64,000 bases of DNA from the NCBI GenBank assembly GCA_001692895.1, contig KV748193.1, positions 1,674,001 to 1,738,000 of the forward strand, read 5' to 3'. The notes beneath the pieces are model-generated. The model saw only the letters and a program-made list of their open reading frames with translations. It had not been told where the DNA came from and ran no database searches. Below are positions 11,201 through 23,032 of this stretch, in pieces. Position 1 is the first letter of the stretch; the number at the start of each line of letters is the position of its first letter. Position numbers and translations under genes: made by a program. This stretch comes from Cenococcum geophilum 1.58 (Eukaryota; Ascomycota; Dothideomycetes; Gloniales; Gloniaceae).

Positions 11201-12306
11201 TTTAGTATAAAGAGCTTACTAATATACTGTCTAAATTTGGATTAAAGCCTATCCTAGGTACTAACTGCCTATTTACTAATAGACGACTTATTATCTTCTT
11301 TTATGTAGACAATATTGCCGTTCTATTTTCCAAAAAGGACCTCTTAAGACTTAAAGAATTTAAAGTAAAATTGCTGCACTAATATAAGATCCATGTACTG
11401 GAAGACCTACAGTAATTTCTAGAAATTTAAATTAAATAAGATTAAGCAAGTAGAAAGCTCTAGCTCTGCTAAGACTCCTATATTAAAAAGATAGCCAGTT
11501 AATTTAATATTTAGCCAGAAAGATTTCTTAAGTTATTACTTTTTACTAAAGAACTAATTCCATCTAACTAGTAGAAGAACCCTTAAAGAATGCTAGTCTA
11601 CTAGTAATAAGTAGGGTCGCTTATATACCTTACCATATTTAAAAGACCTAATATTACTAAGACGCATTCTAAGCTAGCCGAATTCCTTACTAATCCAAAT
11701 TAAAAACACCTTGACGCAGCTAATTAAGCTATTACCTATTGCCTTAGAACAAAATCGACAGCTATTAAATACTCTGGCGAAGTATTTAGAGCATACGTCT
11801 ACTTTAGAAACCCTAAAGGAGAAGACGTTACCTTTTACGGAGTATTTAACGCAGCATTTACGGACTATAAAGAAACTAGACGGAGCTCTTAAGGATACCT
11901 TTTTATCCTATTTAGAGGACTAATTAATTGGAAGGCGACCCTATAACAATTAGTAACTCGCTTAACTACTAAAGCGGAGCTTCTCTCCCTATCTACTGCT
12001 GCTGTTAAAATTATCTAGTAGTAACGATTTTTTAAGGCAATCGGCCTTAACTTAGAACGCGAATTTACTGTGCTCTGTGACAATATGTAGACTATATAAC
12101 TCCTAAGATAGGATATACTAAAGCTTAACACTAAGCTTCAATATATTAACGTTTATCAGTACTAGTTAAGATAGGAAGTCTAAGATAAAAAGATTAACGT
12201 ACGATGAGTTCCTATAGACAAAATGCCTGCTAACGGCCTTACCAAAATCTTACCCCGTTAAAAGCACAAAGCATAGATAAAGTAATTAAATTTAGTAGAT
12301 ATTTGA
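8265..12306 (+). pseudogene. Copia-A copy 1 gag-pol, 5'-truncated
   Basis: Ty1/Copia polyprotein lacking the first ~730 bp of the internal region found in copy 2. Order: late gag with basic knuckle-like segment (CVYGLKHQFGDCFYIVKRK, about 8560-8615), protease segment (DTHVYNNKEDF, about 8830), GAG-pre-integrase (WHKILGYAGP, 9260), integrase core with first Asp changed to Asn (FNII, about 9465), second Asp kept (SDN, 9660) and Glu kept (EEQN, 9755). The reverse transcriptase active site at 11302-11316 reads YVDN instead of YVDD, and RNase H ends near 12300. Stops are TAA/TAG in place of glutamine or tryptophan codons. It is more heavily mutated than copy 2. An open 70-codon stretch at 11711-11923 is out of frame and not a gene. 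Confidence 0.9.
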
Positions 12307-12500
12307 TATTAGATTAATACTTTATCTAGTAACTAGCAATATCCGCAATATCCACAATATTTATAATATCCGTTACAGTTACTCTATCCTTTTACTACTC
12401 CTAAATTGTATCTAAATTTCCTATTTTGGTATAGTCTCTACCTTTATTTTTGTTTTCTATAGCTTTAACTATACCGTTAAATTTAGGGGGGTATGTAACC

Positions 12501-12727
12501 TGTAACCGACTACTTGGACTATGCTGAAGACACAAGGTTACAGCCTTTAAGCCTGCATTAGCACTACCCTCGTATACCTCGTATATCTTAAATTACCCTA
12601 TTTTGACTACGTATTAGTCTACCCTTTTATTTTATTACCTATACCTTCTTTATATATATATACTACTTGATTTCCATAAATTTACAATTAAGTCGTTTAT
12701 TCAATTCTTCGCACTGTAAAGCTTATA
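12501..12727 (+). repeat. Copia-A shared LTR (3' of copy 1, 5' of copy 2)
   Basis: Starts TGTAACCGACTACTTGG and ends AAGCTTATA (copy-2 3' LTR: AAGCTTACA). 227 bp. The start TGTAACC is duplicated at 12494 and 12501. It lacks one of the three CCTCGTATA units that the 3' LTR carries. Confidence 0.9.
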
Positions 12728-15700
12728 GTTATAAGCCCGGATCGCACTACCTACTAACTAATTAATCTACTACCTTATTTAAGAAGTTACTACTTCTACC
12801 TTTGCAGTGTCTTGAGCTTCTTCACCTATTAAATAAACGGACGATTAACCCTAGTTAACGATCGTACGTCTCTGACCGACGAACGAACTGACGAATTAAA
12901 TCAAAAGTTCGAAACGTTAAAATAAGGTTTTTGCCAAGACGCCAATTGGACCCTGCCTAACCTGTTAAATCTTAAAAATAACGACTATAAGCGAATCAAA
13001 AGTTAACCTCATCCTTAACTAGCCTTCTAATTGGATACAGTAGTTCTTTATTATCTAAGACATAGCCACAACTAATAAGGTATAGTAGTACATCGACCTA
13101 TTTATAAAAGACGAGCGTCTAAAGCTAGTATAACTAAGTCGTCCCATACTAAGGGACATACTACCTACGGCTATATTAATAGCAAAGCTAGACCCAAGTC
13201 AGCTTACCGTATACAACTAGCTCTATACTAAATATAAAGACAATATTCGCATATACAAGAAGCAAAAACGGGCTATAAACGATATTAGTAACTATATCGT
13301 TCGCACTATATCGGTAGCCTACCTTTTACTTATTAACGACCTTAATATAGTATACAAACGGCTTCAGGCACTTAAGACTACACTAGCCCCTACTACCTTA
13401 GGTCAAAAACGAGACGTCCTTAATTAGTACACGGCTTTAAAAGCCTATAATAAAAAGCAGAGTATCAACAAATGGTTAAATAACTGGCGGAACGTCTACA
13501 AGCTAGCGGAACAATTAAAGCTACTAAATGTGCAGGGATTTAGGCCACACTATAATTTCATTTAAGTAATTAAACCTATCTCTTCTAGTTTTGAAGGAGC
13601 ACTAGAAGTAGACCTTATTAGGAAAAAACGGAAGGATAAAACTGCCCTATCTATTATCGATCTAATTAAGGAATTTAAGGAGCACTACCGCATGCAGTAA
13701 GCAGCATCCTCTGCTACCCCTGCCAATAACTTAGCCTTTGCAACTCTTTAAGGCAACTCAAATTCAGATTCAAATCCCAACATCAATTCTAATTCCAATA
13801 GCAATTCAAATTCAAATTCAAAATGGTATAAGAAATATATATACGGTCTCATACATCAATTTAACAACTACTACTATATTATTAAGCACAAGCGCCCTTA
13901 AGGATAGAAACCAAGGGTAGATATCCAAAAGAAAGTAGATAAAATAATCTCATCTATACCATTAATTAAACGCGCGGTTAACCGAATTCAAAAAGAAAAA
14001 TAGGAAGCAAAGGAGAACAATCAAAAGGACGCAGAATCTACAATTAATTTTAATTCTAAAACCCTACCTTCTAAGACACCAACTAGCTATGCTACCATAT
14101 TCAGTACTGGTCAAATTCCATTTAAACTCCAGAACACCTAGATACTTAACCCTAGTGTAGATACCCACGTCTATAATAACAAAGAAGACTTTACCTTCTC
14201 CTACCTAGCAGCAGAAGACGACTACCTAATTACTAGCAGAAATTTTGAAAAAATACAAGCTTACGGAATAGTAACTATTACTATTAATACACCTACTGGG
14301 AAGTCAAAATTAAAGCTATCCTATATAGCACTAGCACCTACCTTTTTTATAAATATCGTAGCACTATTAAGAGCTACTAATAATGATATCCATTTCGACT
14401 TAGGACGAAACTTACTATACCATCTAGTAATTAGCGAAACAGTATGCTATGCGAAACGACTAGGGGGCCACTAGGCACTAATGCACAGAAAACCTACCCT
14501 AGATTCAACTTAATTAACATTCTTAACTTTAAAAAAAAGATATTAGCCTAGCTAAATAGCCCGTAAACCAGTCGGAGCCACCGCTATAAAATGGCACAAA
14601 ATACTCGGCCATGTAGGACCTAATGCTATTAAGCAGCTTCCTAAGCACGTCAATGGCGCAGAGCTAACCAAATTAACTACTAAACGAGCACCGCTTAAAA
14701 TTAAGTGTAAAGTTTACTTAATATTAAAGCACACACAGCAGATCTCTTAAAGACAAGAACACGAATTTCCAGCCACTCGACCATTTAAGAGGGTAGCATT
14801 CGATATTATTACCCTTAGAGAACTAGGGTACAACGGCGATAAATACGTAATACATTTCTATTGTATATATTCTAAATTTAACTTTATATACACCGCTAAG
14901 AATAAGAACAAAGCTACTGTCCTACCTACCATCTATAAGACCCACCGTTTAATTAAAATACGATTCCACTAGGACGTCGTCTTCTTCTAGAGCGATAACG
15001 AACGTGCTTTTAGACAAACAAGAGACACCTTACATATATAGTATGCAGACAAAGGCATCACTTTTAAATGCCGAGCACCGTATACTAAGGAACAAAATGG
15101 TAGAGCAGAACGATCTAGACAAACCCTTATAGAACGATCAAGGGCTATACAGCTAGAAGTATCCTTACCCCTATCCCTAGGACCAGAAGCTTTCCTTACT
15201 ACTGGCTATATACTTAATCAAACCCCAAATAAGCAACTAGGATGGAAAACTCCATACGAGATCGCCTACGGCAAGCCGCCATCACTTACCCATATACACG
15301 TATATGGCTATAAGACCTATACGCTGGACAAACGAGTTAAAAGGGGAGATAAGCTAGGTCCCCGTGCATTAATTAGACACCTAGTCGGCTACAATTTAAC
15401 TAATATCTATTAAATCTGGATTCCAAGTCTCTACAAAGTCATTTAAACTAGAGACATCACATTTAACAAAACCTCGTTCTATAACCCCAAGGGTTAGAAC
15501 ATTAACTACCTACTAAGGGAAGTATTAGAGGACACCCTATAGACAATCAGTCTACTAGAACCTCTATACAAGGACAAATCTAAGGACGAATCAATCCTAT
15601 ACACAGTTAATCTGGACCCTTAAAGATCTACCTTAGGTGTAGATTAAACAACTATACCTAAATCGAACGATTCAGCAGAGCCTTATATAAAGGATACTAA

Positions 15701-17620
15701 GCAGTTACCGACACCTAGCAGAACGGTATCTCCAGATTTACCAGAATCAAACACCTCGCCGTAAGGACTTCAAGATAACATACTAGATATAATTAAAACA
15801 ATTCCTACCTAGCTAAGCTCTCTAGAACTATCTAATAGAGCAACTAATACAGCTCCATAAGCTAACGAAGTCTCGGCAAAACCTTCTACTAATCTTATCC
15901 TACCAGAAGGATTAAAATAAATTCAACGTTAAGCGCATACAGTAGCACTAGCCAATCTATCTACCCTATTTGGTTACTACGCTAGCTTTACCACAGGGCT
16001 AGTAAAGGACATCAACCAAACTAGATCCTTATCTCTATATCGGGACAACCTTCCTCCTAAACTAAAGAATCTTAAAGATCTAAGAAAGCACCCTTTAACT
16101 ACTAGCTTTTAAAAGGCTATAGAAAAAAAATACAATGACCTAAAACGCTAAGGGACATTTAAGACTATACCAAAAGCAGAAGCAGGCAACAAGCAGATCC
16201 TTTTACTAAAATGGGTCTTCAAATATAAGCTCGACAGTGACGGTTACCTTTAAAAGCTTAAAGCTCAACTATACGTCCGCGGAGACCTACAGATTACAGA
16301 GAAAGAGACCTATGCAGTAACCCTAGCTGCTCGAATATTCCGTGCTCTCATAGCTATAGCAGCCGCATTCAACCTGGAAATTTAATAGTATAACGCTGTA
16401 AACGCATTTACAAACGCCAAGCTCAGTAAACCAATATACTACTACTGCCCAGAAGGATTTAATCAAAACGGACATGTCCTAAAGCTACTTATGGCGCTAT
16501 ATAGATTAAAAATCTCACCACTACTTTAGTACAAAGAACTTACCAATACACTAGCTAAATTTGGATTAGAACCAGTACCAGGCACTAACTACCTATTTAC
16601 CGATAGACGACTTATTATCTTCTTCTATGTAGACGATATAGCCGTCCTATTTACTAAGAAGGACCTTTTAAGACTTAAAGAATTTAAAGCAAAATTGCTG
16701 CACTAATACGAGATCCGTGCACTAGGAGACCTACAGTAGTTCCTAGGTATTCAAATTAGTCGAGATCAAGCAAGTAGGAAGCTCTGGCTTTGCCAAGACT
16801 CCTATATCAAAAAGATAGCCAATCGATTTAATATTCAACTAGGAAGATTTTCTAAATCTCCACTACCTGCTAAACTGATTCCGTCTAACCAGTAGACGAA
16901 CCCTTAAAGAACACTAGCCTATCAGTAACGGGTTGGTTCTCTTACACACCTAGCCGTATTTAGAAGACCTAATATTACTAAGACGCATTTTAAGCTGGCC
17001 GAATTCCTTACTAATCTAAATTAAGAACACCTTAATGCAGCAAACTAAGCCATTTCCTACTGCCTTAGAACAAAATCAACAGCTATTAAATACTCTGGCG
17101 AAGCCTTTAGAGCATACGTCTATTATAGAAACTTAAAAGGAGAAGACATCACCTTTTACAGAGCATCTAATACAGTATTTATAAACGATAAAGAGACTAG
17201 ACGGAGCTCTTAGGGGTACCTATTTATACTATTCGGAGGACCAATCAATTACTTATTTAACTACTAAAGCGGAGCTTCTCTCCCTATCTACTACTGCCGT
17301 TGAAATTATCTGGTGGCAACGATTCTTTAAGGTAATCAGCTTCAACTTAGAACGCGATTTTACCGTGCTTTGCGACAATATACAAACCGTACGACTCCTA
17401 AGACAGGATACACCAAAGCTTAATACTAAGCTTCAACATATCAACGTCTATCAGCACTAGCTGAGACAGGAAGTCCAAGACAAAAAGATTGACGTCTAGT
17501 GGGTCCCTACAGACAAGATACCTACCAACAGCCTTACTAAGATCTTACCCCTTCAAAAGCACGAGGCATAGATAAAGCAGTTAAATTTGGTAGATATTTG
17601 ACATCAGATTACTATTCTAT
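12728..17620 (+). pseudogene. Copia-A copy 2 gag-pol polyprotein
   Basis: The best-preserved Copia in the window. Gag (about 12840-13540) includes VAYLLLINDLNIVYKRLQ. An Asn/Ser-rich tract near 13755-13825 comes from AATTC(A/C)AA repeats. The protease region is near 14155, GAG-pre-integrase (WHKILGHVGPNAIKQL) near 14600, and integrase core D-D-E is all present: FDII near 14800, SDNE near 14991, KEQNGRAER near 15090. The reverse transcriptase active site YVDD at 16626-16640 is intact, and RNase H follows to about 17600. Relative to copy 1 there is a 26-bp deletion near 17245 (between INY and TTKAELL) that shifts the frame into RNase H. Remaining damage is TAA/TAG at Gln/Trp codons. Role if intact: capsid, maturation, integration and reverse transcription. 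Confidence 0.9.
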
Positions 17621-17828
17621 CTAGCAACTAGCACCTTCGCAATATTTGCAATATCCGCAATGTCCGTGATATTCGCAATATCCGCAATATTTGTAATATT
17701 CGCAATATGCCATTCTTACCCTACCCTTTACTACTCTTAAATTATATCTAAATTTCCTATTTTGGTATAGCCTCTACCCTCATTTCACGTTCTACAGCTT
17801 TAACTACACCATTAAATCTAGGGGGGTG

Positions 17829-18064
17829 TGTAACCGACTACTTAGACTGTGCTGAAGACACAAGGTTGCAGCCTTCAAGCCTACATCAGCACTACCCTCG
17901 TATACCTCGTATACCTCGTATATCTTAAATTACCCTATTTCGACTACGTATTAGTCTACCCTTTTATTTTATTACCTACACCTTCTTCATGTATATATAC
18001 TACTTGATTTCCATAGATTTACAATTAAGTCGTTCATTCAATTCTTCGCACTGCAAAGCTTACA
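17829..18064 (+). repeat. Copia-A 3' LTR
   Basis: 236 bp, TGTAACCGACTACTTAG to GCAAAGCTTACA, keeping the canonical TG...CA ends. Contains three CCTCGTATA units (about 17896-17922). Confidence 0.9.
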
Positions 18065-18311
18065 TAACCGACTACCGAGGCTCGCATTACCTTATAACTC
18101 ACCACCCGTTTCTTGACATCGTATATCTCACTACCTATGTCTTACCTATTTCCATTACCTATTGCCGACTGTAAGCGCCCTCTACCTCGGCAATTATACA
18201 TCATCGTTATTATCTTTTTGTTACCTACTTCGTGTATATATAAACGCTTTAGAGCTACATTTACAATCAAGTCGTTCATTTAATTCTTCGCACTGTAAAG
18301 CTTATAGTTAA
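18065..18311 (+). repeat. Diverged Copia-A-type LTR fragment
   Basis: Directly abuts the 3' LTR. It begins TAACCGACTACCGAGG, the same as an LTR start minus TG, has a divergent middle, then returns to near-identity with the LTR end (ACAATCAAGTCGTTCAT to AAGCTTATA). It is likely a solo LTR of a sister subfamily. Confidence 0.65.
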
Positions 18312-19057
18312 TAATAGGAGTTATAGAGTAAGCCATTAGGCTACTAAAATTAGACTTTAACTTATTAATATAAAGTAACTAATTTAATATAAAGCCATTT
18401 TTAGGTAAGTTGGTAAACTAGGTGTTATATATTTCGATATTATAATAATTAAAATAATTGACCTTTAGAAAGTAAAGCTACTGTATTATAGTAAAGCGCC
18501 TTATAGTATACCGTTTGGTAAATTGCCGACTTAGGTATTCGCTACCTTTTACTACTATAGGCCTTATAACCAGTATATCCAGTCTAGAAGGTAGCTATAG
18601 TAACTGCCTCTAAGTCTTTAGTATATTTTAGCCAAAGTAGTAGATATAGCCAGTATAGTAATGTTACTGACTATATATACACATAATTTATATATAAATA
18701 TATATATATGCAATTAGAAGCTCCTTTACTGCGGTAAGTATAGGTAGGAAGCTAAGAATAGGCCCTAGATTAAGCCCGTTGCTTTCACTAAATAGGAGAA
18801 AAAAGGTTGGATCTTTAAGGCTATTGGCGTCTTTAATATAAGCTTTATATATACCTATATTATCACCCTTTATAACTAGGCCTATTTAAAACCACTATTC
18901 CTTGTAACGACTATACGTCTTTATACATTTAGTCTGTAATATACTTTTAAACTTTTTAATTTACTTCTAATTAATAGCTAAAATAGGTAATAATATAGCC
19001 ACAGTTAGAGCTTGCCGCGAGAAAGGTGGTATTAGTAGTAAAGTAGGTACTAGTAGT
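18312..19057. other. AT-rich relic, no gene seen
   Basis: Heavily mutated sequence with stops in all frames and no recognisable motif. It lies beyond the hAT coding region and contains short (AT)n runs near 18660-18710. Confidence 0.5.
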
Positions 19058-19083
19058 AAAGTATATAGGGGTGTTTAGTTACA

Positions 19084-19104
19084 CCTCTATATTCAATATA
19101 GAGG
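19084..19104. repeat. Perfect 10-bp-arm hairpin
   Basis: CCTCTATATT at 19084-19093 and AATATAGAGG at 19095-19104, followed by a third copy of CTCTATATT; outer TTAC/GTAAC also pair. It lies just outside the C-terminal end of the hAT pseudogene and may belong to that element's end. Confidence 0.6.
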
Positions 19105-19139
19105 CTCTATATTGTAACCGAAATTAGGTATAATAGTAA

Positions 19140-22070
19140 GTCTTTTAAGTCTTTTAATAGCCTCGGACTTGAATAAATTGCTTAGCGCTCTAAAATTATT
19201 AAATTAAATTAACTTAGGCTAGTTCCGGAATATTTAAAAGGCTTAAATTGTTAAGATAGTATATATAGTCCCTATAGAAAGTCTTAGCATAGTGTAGTAA
19301 TAAAAAGTTGCCTAATTTGCCGGAATTTTACCCACAGAGCCTTTGTATAAGCTCCTCTATATAGCGCCGCCGGTTATAAGAGGAAATCCACAATATATAA
19401 TATTATTAGCGTAGTGTTAAGGGCTTTGGTAATAAGATTGGGTTATTATTATCTACTATCTATTAGTCCTCTATTTACTGCTTAAGCTATTTTATATCTG
19501 CTTACTAACCTTACCGGCTAATATTAATAACGGCGTTCTTATCCTATTGGCCTAAATATATAGCAGCACTAATTATATTAACTTTAAGCCTCGCCTTATT
19601 TAGCTGTACTATATTTCTAGTAATACTAAACACTTATTCTAGCTTATTGCTTATTGCTAGTGCACTAAATTAATTAATCGCGAAGTGTAAAAGTCGTAGA
19701 TAGTTAATATGGAGAGCTTACTAGTCCTAAATAGGGTTTAAGACCTTCTTTTCCCTATACGGATTGTTCTTTATCTAATCCTCGTACTTATCGCAAGTCT
19801 TATCTTTATTAGAGTTGTCACTAAAGCCTTTATTTAGGAAGGCTCTTAAGCTATCCTCCTTTTACCGCTAGCGCCTAACTAGCCGAGCTTCTTTATCTAT
19901 AGACAGCTTTATATTCTTATATATAGCCTACTACCCTTTAACGTGTTCCTCTATAATATTAATCTACTCCTACCTACTGGCCTATTTATCCTTAATATAC
20001 TTCTATTTATATTGTAGGTAAAGAGCAACTAAAGTAACGTAGGTGGCGTAGTTATTAGTAAGTTTATAGTACTTATTAAGCTTCTCCTATCTAAGCTAGA
20101 GGCTAGTATAAAAACAAAACTTAGGATCGTCCTTATACTAATACACGAATTTATTAAGCCTTTTAATTAGGTAGAATATTAAGGGGAGGACCTCCTATAG
20201 AGCGCCATTTTTGCCTAATATTAGTAGTTAGCAGAAAGCTAGTAAACTCTACGAAAGAAGCTTACTTTAAGCAGCCCTACCTTTCAGAAGCTTAGTGATT
20301 TCTTTAAGCGGCTTTAGGATCCGTATATACTCTTTTAATACATTTTAATCCCCGCGGCTTAATATATTGTCTATAATTAACGGCTTCTTCTTACCTTTAG
20401 CTGGATAAGGCCTTATCCCATCCTTTATAGCGCGCTTATAGTAGGCCTTCTACTCCTACTCTTCCTTTTTAATAAATGCATTAATAGCTAATATTAGGTG
20501 GATCGCCTAATTAATTATATCGTATATAGAGTTTTAGCACTTGTTAATATTAAGGATAAGCTTTTAGCTAGTTTGTATAGTGCTACCTTTAATAGCTAAT
20601 AGCATAGAGATGCTAAAGATTTGCTAAAACTCTTTAAATTGCTGTTTGCGCTATAAGGAAGTTAAGCTAATATAAATAATAATATTATAAAGCTTTTTAA
20701 TAGGACCTTATTTCCTTTAGAGCTCTAGCTATTAAATTTTATCTTTAGCCTCCTTAAGCTTAGTTTATAATACGTTCTTATCCTTTTTATAAAGAATCGC
20801 TTAAGTTATAAGATTAATAATATAGCCTACGCATCGTAGTTAACATTCTTTCCAGTTAAACTAGAGCTCCTCCCCTAAAGTTTTTATATAGGTGTTATTG
20901 TTTAACGCGTTATCTAGTATAAAGTAGCCTAGCTTATTACTAATATTAAACTTAGTAAGGATCGCGGCCACGCTGTTGGTAATATTAATCCCAGTATATT
21001 GGCTAGCGAGGTCTAAAATACTAAGTAAAAAGCTTTAATATTACCTAGTATTGTTAATAAAGTAAATAATAATTTTATAGAGACTTAGTAAGCTTTAAAA
21101 GGTCTATATATCTATAGAAATATAAAATTTATTATACGCGCGCTTAAGCAATTCTATTACTACGCCTTAATACCGCTTAAAATCCTTATATATTTATTCG
21201 CGTAGTATATTCTAAGTAGGAAGGATATATTTAATATTAGTGTTAAGGTAGAAAATAAGGTCTTAAAAGTAGTTGCTATTAACTTAATTAAATACAATTT
21301 AGTCCTAAATAATCCACCTAGTTAGGAGCTTTTTAGATTAAGCTTTATTAAATGCCCTCTGTTAGCTTTTAATAGCATTTTATTTATCTAGAGTCCTATT
21401 TATTATACTAATAAGCGTATTAGGACCTTATTCTAGCAGCTTAATTATTCTATTTTTACTAATATTGTACTTCTCTTTAAGGTGCTCTACGTATTTACTA
21501 GTTAAACTATTAAGCTAGCGATAGCTAGTAGCGTATTTTGTTTTCGTCTTCTTATTATAAGCTTTGTATACCGTATAGATTTTCTATGTTTCCGTCTAGT
21601 AAATTTTATAGTAATGTTGCCAAATATGCGATCGTCGGTCTCGTTTAGATGGTGGAGGAATTTAGAAGCCAGGAAATAGCTTCTAATTAAGGCCTTTGTA
21701 TATATCTACTTCTAAATTCGCTAAGTCCCCCGCTAGGTCTGTATTAGTGGCGCGATTATTAAAGTTATTAGTTTTTTTAAAGCTTTGTAGGTACCTGTAA
21801 TTTACTAAAAGCTATAAAAGGTATAGATAAAGTAGTTTCTACGTCTATATAGATGGAAATAGATAGTAGTATTAATTGGTAAATAAATAATAAATTTTAA
21901 AAGGACCTTTGGCGGGTATATACTCCATAACTTTAGTAAGCTTAGTAGCTTAAATATTCCTCTAAGGTGCCTAGAGAGGACCTGTAGGATAAGCGGAAGT
22001 TGCCGAATACTAGTATGGGTCCTAAGAAAAGTAACTGAGCGCTTACTTACTAGGTCCTTTGGTAGCACCT
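19140..22070 (-). pseudogene. hAT-family transposase, RIP-degraded
   Basis: Minus-strand hAT transposase relic of about 2.9 kb. The RNase H-like catalytic start (ISIDI, stop, TF; family ID.WTS) lies near 21115-21090. The second conserved block GYFILDNALNN (family I.TDNASNN) lies near 20930-20895, followed by CVGYIINLI (family C.AHIINL). The C-terminal dimerisation domain is near 19690-19570: HFAID, stop, FSALAIS then VFS, and a RxRLK-like segment with the ILG-type tail (family MS.E.ERVFS). Stops are TAA/TAG throughout. The right end may begin near 22138, where the minus strand reads TAGTGCAGAGGGG, and a similar AGTATATAGGGGTG lies at 19048-19062 on the plus strand, but no 8-bp target duplication can be shown. 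Confidence 0.78.
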
Positions 22071-22139
22071 TAGAGGTATTCTAACTAAAAACCTTACCTA
22101 TTTTATTTAATTAATTTAAGCCGCCCCACCCCTCTGCAC

Positions 22140-22940
22140 TAGAATTGTTGCCTAACGCCGCTTCGTGAATTGTATTGATTTGAATTGATTTGTAATTAAT
22201 TCAAATCAATTCGGGCTTAATTGGAAGACTTACTGCCATGCCTGAACCTAAATGGAGCTCAAATCTGAATATGAGGTGGGTGTTCGGTAAATCTGACGAC
22301 TTTTGAATATGAAGCTCCTCCATATCGGTAAGCGCGTCAAATTTGCAAGCTATACTGTATACAGTAGTTGAAATGAGGTTCTTGGCACCATTTCAATATG
22401 TAGCTTNNAGCTCCCATTCCATATTCCATATNAATATGGAGCTCCCACATACGCGCCAAAGTGACGACTTCTCGTGATATGGCGACTCCACACGCCTCGA
22501 CCGCGATACTGCTGTCGCAATTGCAAGCCTTATATAATATTATTATCTTAACTTTCGTAAACGCGATGAGCTTATATCTAGGGCATTATAGGCGTTGCGG
22601 GCGTCGCAGGTGTCACTATAACTCTACTACGGGTCGCACGGGAGGTGGGCGAAGGCGTAGAAAACGTCAATCGCAGAGAGGGCGTTGGCCGAGGAGGAGG
22701 CTCCATTGCCATACTAAAATAGGGAGTCGCGATAGAGGCCTGGTGGCAGAGAGGGGCTCATTCGAATCGCTCACTAACGTCAATCATGTATTATGCGAAG
22801 TTAAATATGGAGCCTTAACCGAACAGTCGACTCAATTATATTTAAATGGCAGCCGCCACTAATTACAAATCGGGTGACACTAAAAGGCGCACGGATTGAC
22901 AGATTATGAATAAGGAGGCAATTTGCAACCGAACACCCCC
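22140..22940. other. Low-RIP island with palindromes; no confident gene
   Basis: Base composition changes sharply here: GC is much higher, CpA and CpG are common, and stops are sparse. It contains an inverted repeat (GAATTGATTT 22182-22191 / AAATCAATTC 22203-22212), a 12-bp perfect palindrome ACTGTATACAGT at 22354-22365, and several AATATGGAGCTCC-like words in both orientations (22255-22445). Three ambiguous bases lie at 22407-22408 and 22432. A 133-codon ATG-initiated frame runs 22461-22862 with an Arg/Gly-rich middle. It matches no family I know and may be chance in low-stop sequence. It could be a short single-copy host segment, too short or unique to have been mutated. Confidence 0.5.
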
Positions 22941-22942
22941 TA

Positions 22943-23032
22943 TATTGGCGGTAGAGTACGTATTAGCGGTAGAGTATGTATTAATGGTAGAGCATATATT
23001 GGTGGTAAAGTAGGTATTGGCGGTAGAGTAGG
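22943..23032. repeat. 18-bp minisatellite, five units
   Basis: Five head-to-tail 18-bp units of TATTGGCGGTAGAGTAGG type (starts 22943, 22961, 22979, 22997, 23015). Because 18 is divisible by three, it gives repetitive open frames on both strands (GGRV-like on plus, LPPIPT-like on minus). These are consequences of the repeat, not evidence of a gene. Confidence 0.9.

Larger units (their letters stand above)
12501..18064 (+). mobile_element. Copia-A copy 2, full-length with two LTRs
   Basis: A complete Ty1/Copia insertion unit of 5.56 kb: LTR 12501-12727, internal region 12728-17828, LTR 17829-18064. A polypurine tract (AGGGGGG) lies just before the 3' LTR. The same tract precedes the 5' LTR at 12485-12491 because copy 1 ends there, so the two elements share the central LTR. 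No target duplication can be assigned, since the left flank is copy 1 and the right flank is a second LTR fragment. Confidence 0.88.

Noticed and set aside
22461-22862. 133-codon ATG-initiated frame, Arg/Gly-rich
   Set aside because: It lies in low-stop, GC-richer sequence, matches no family I know, and codon use looks random. Kept only as part of the island description.
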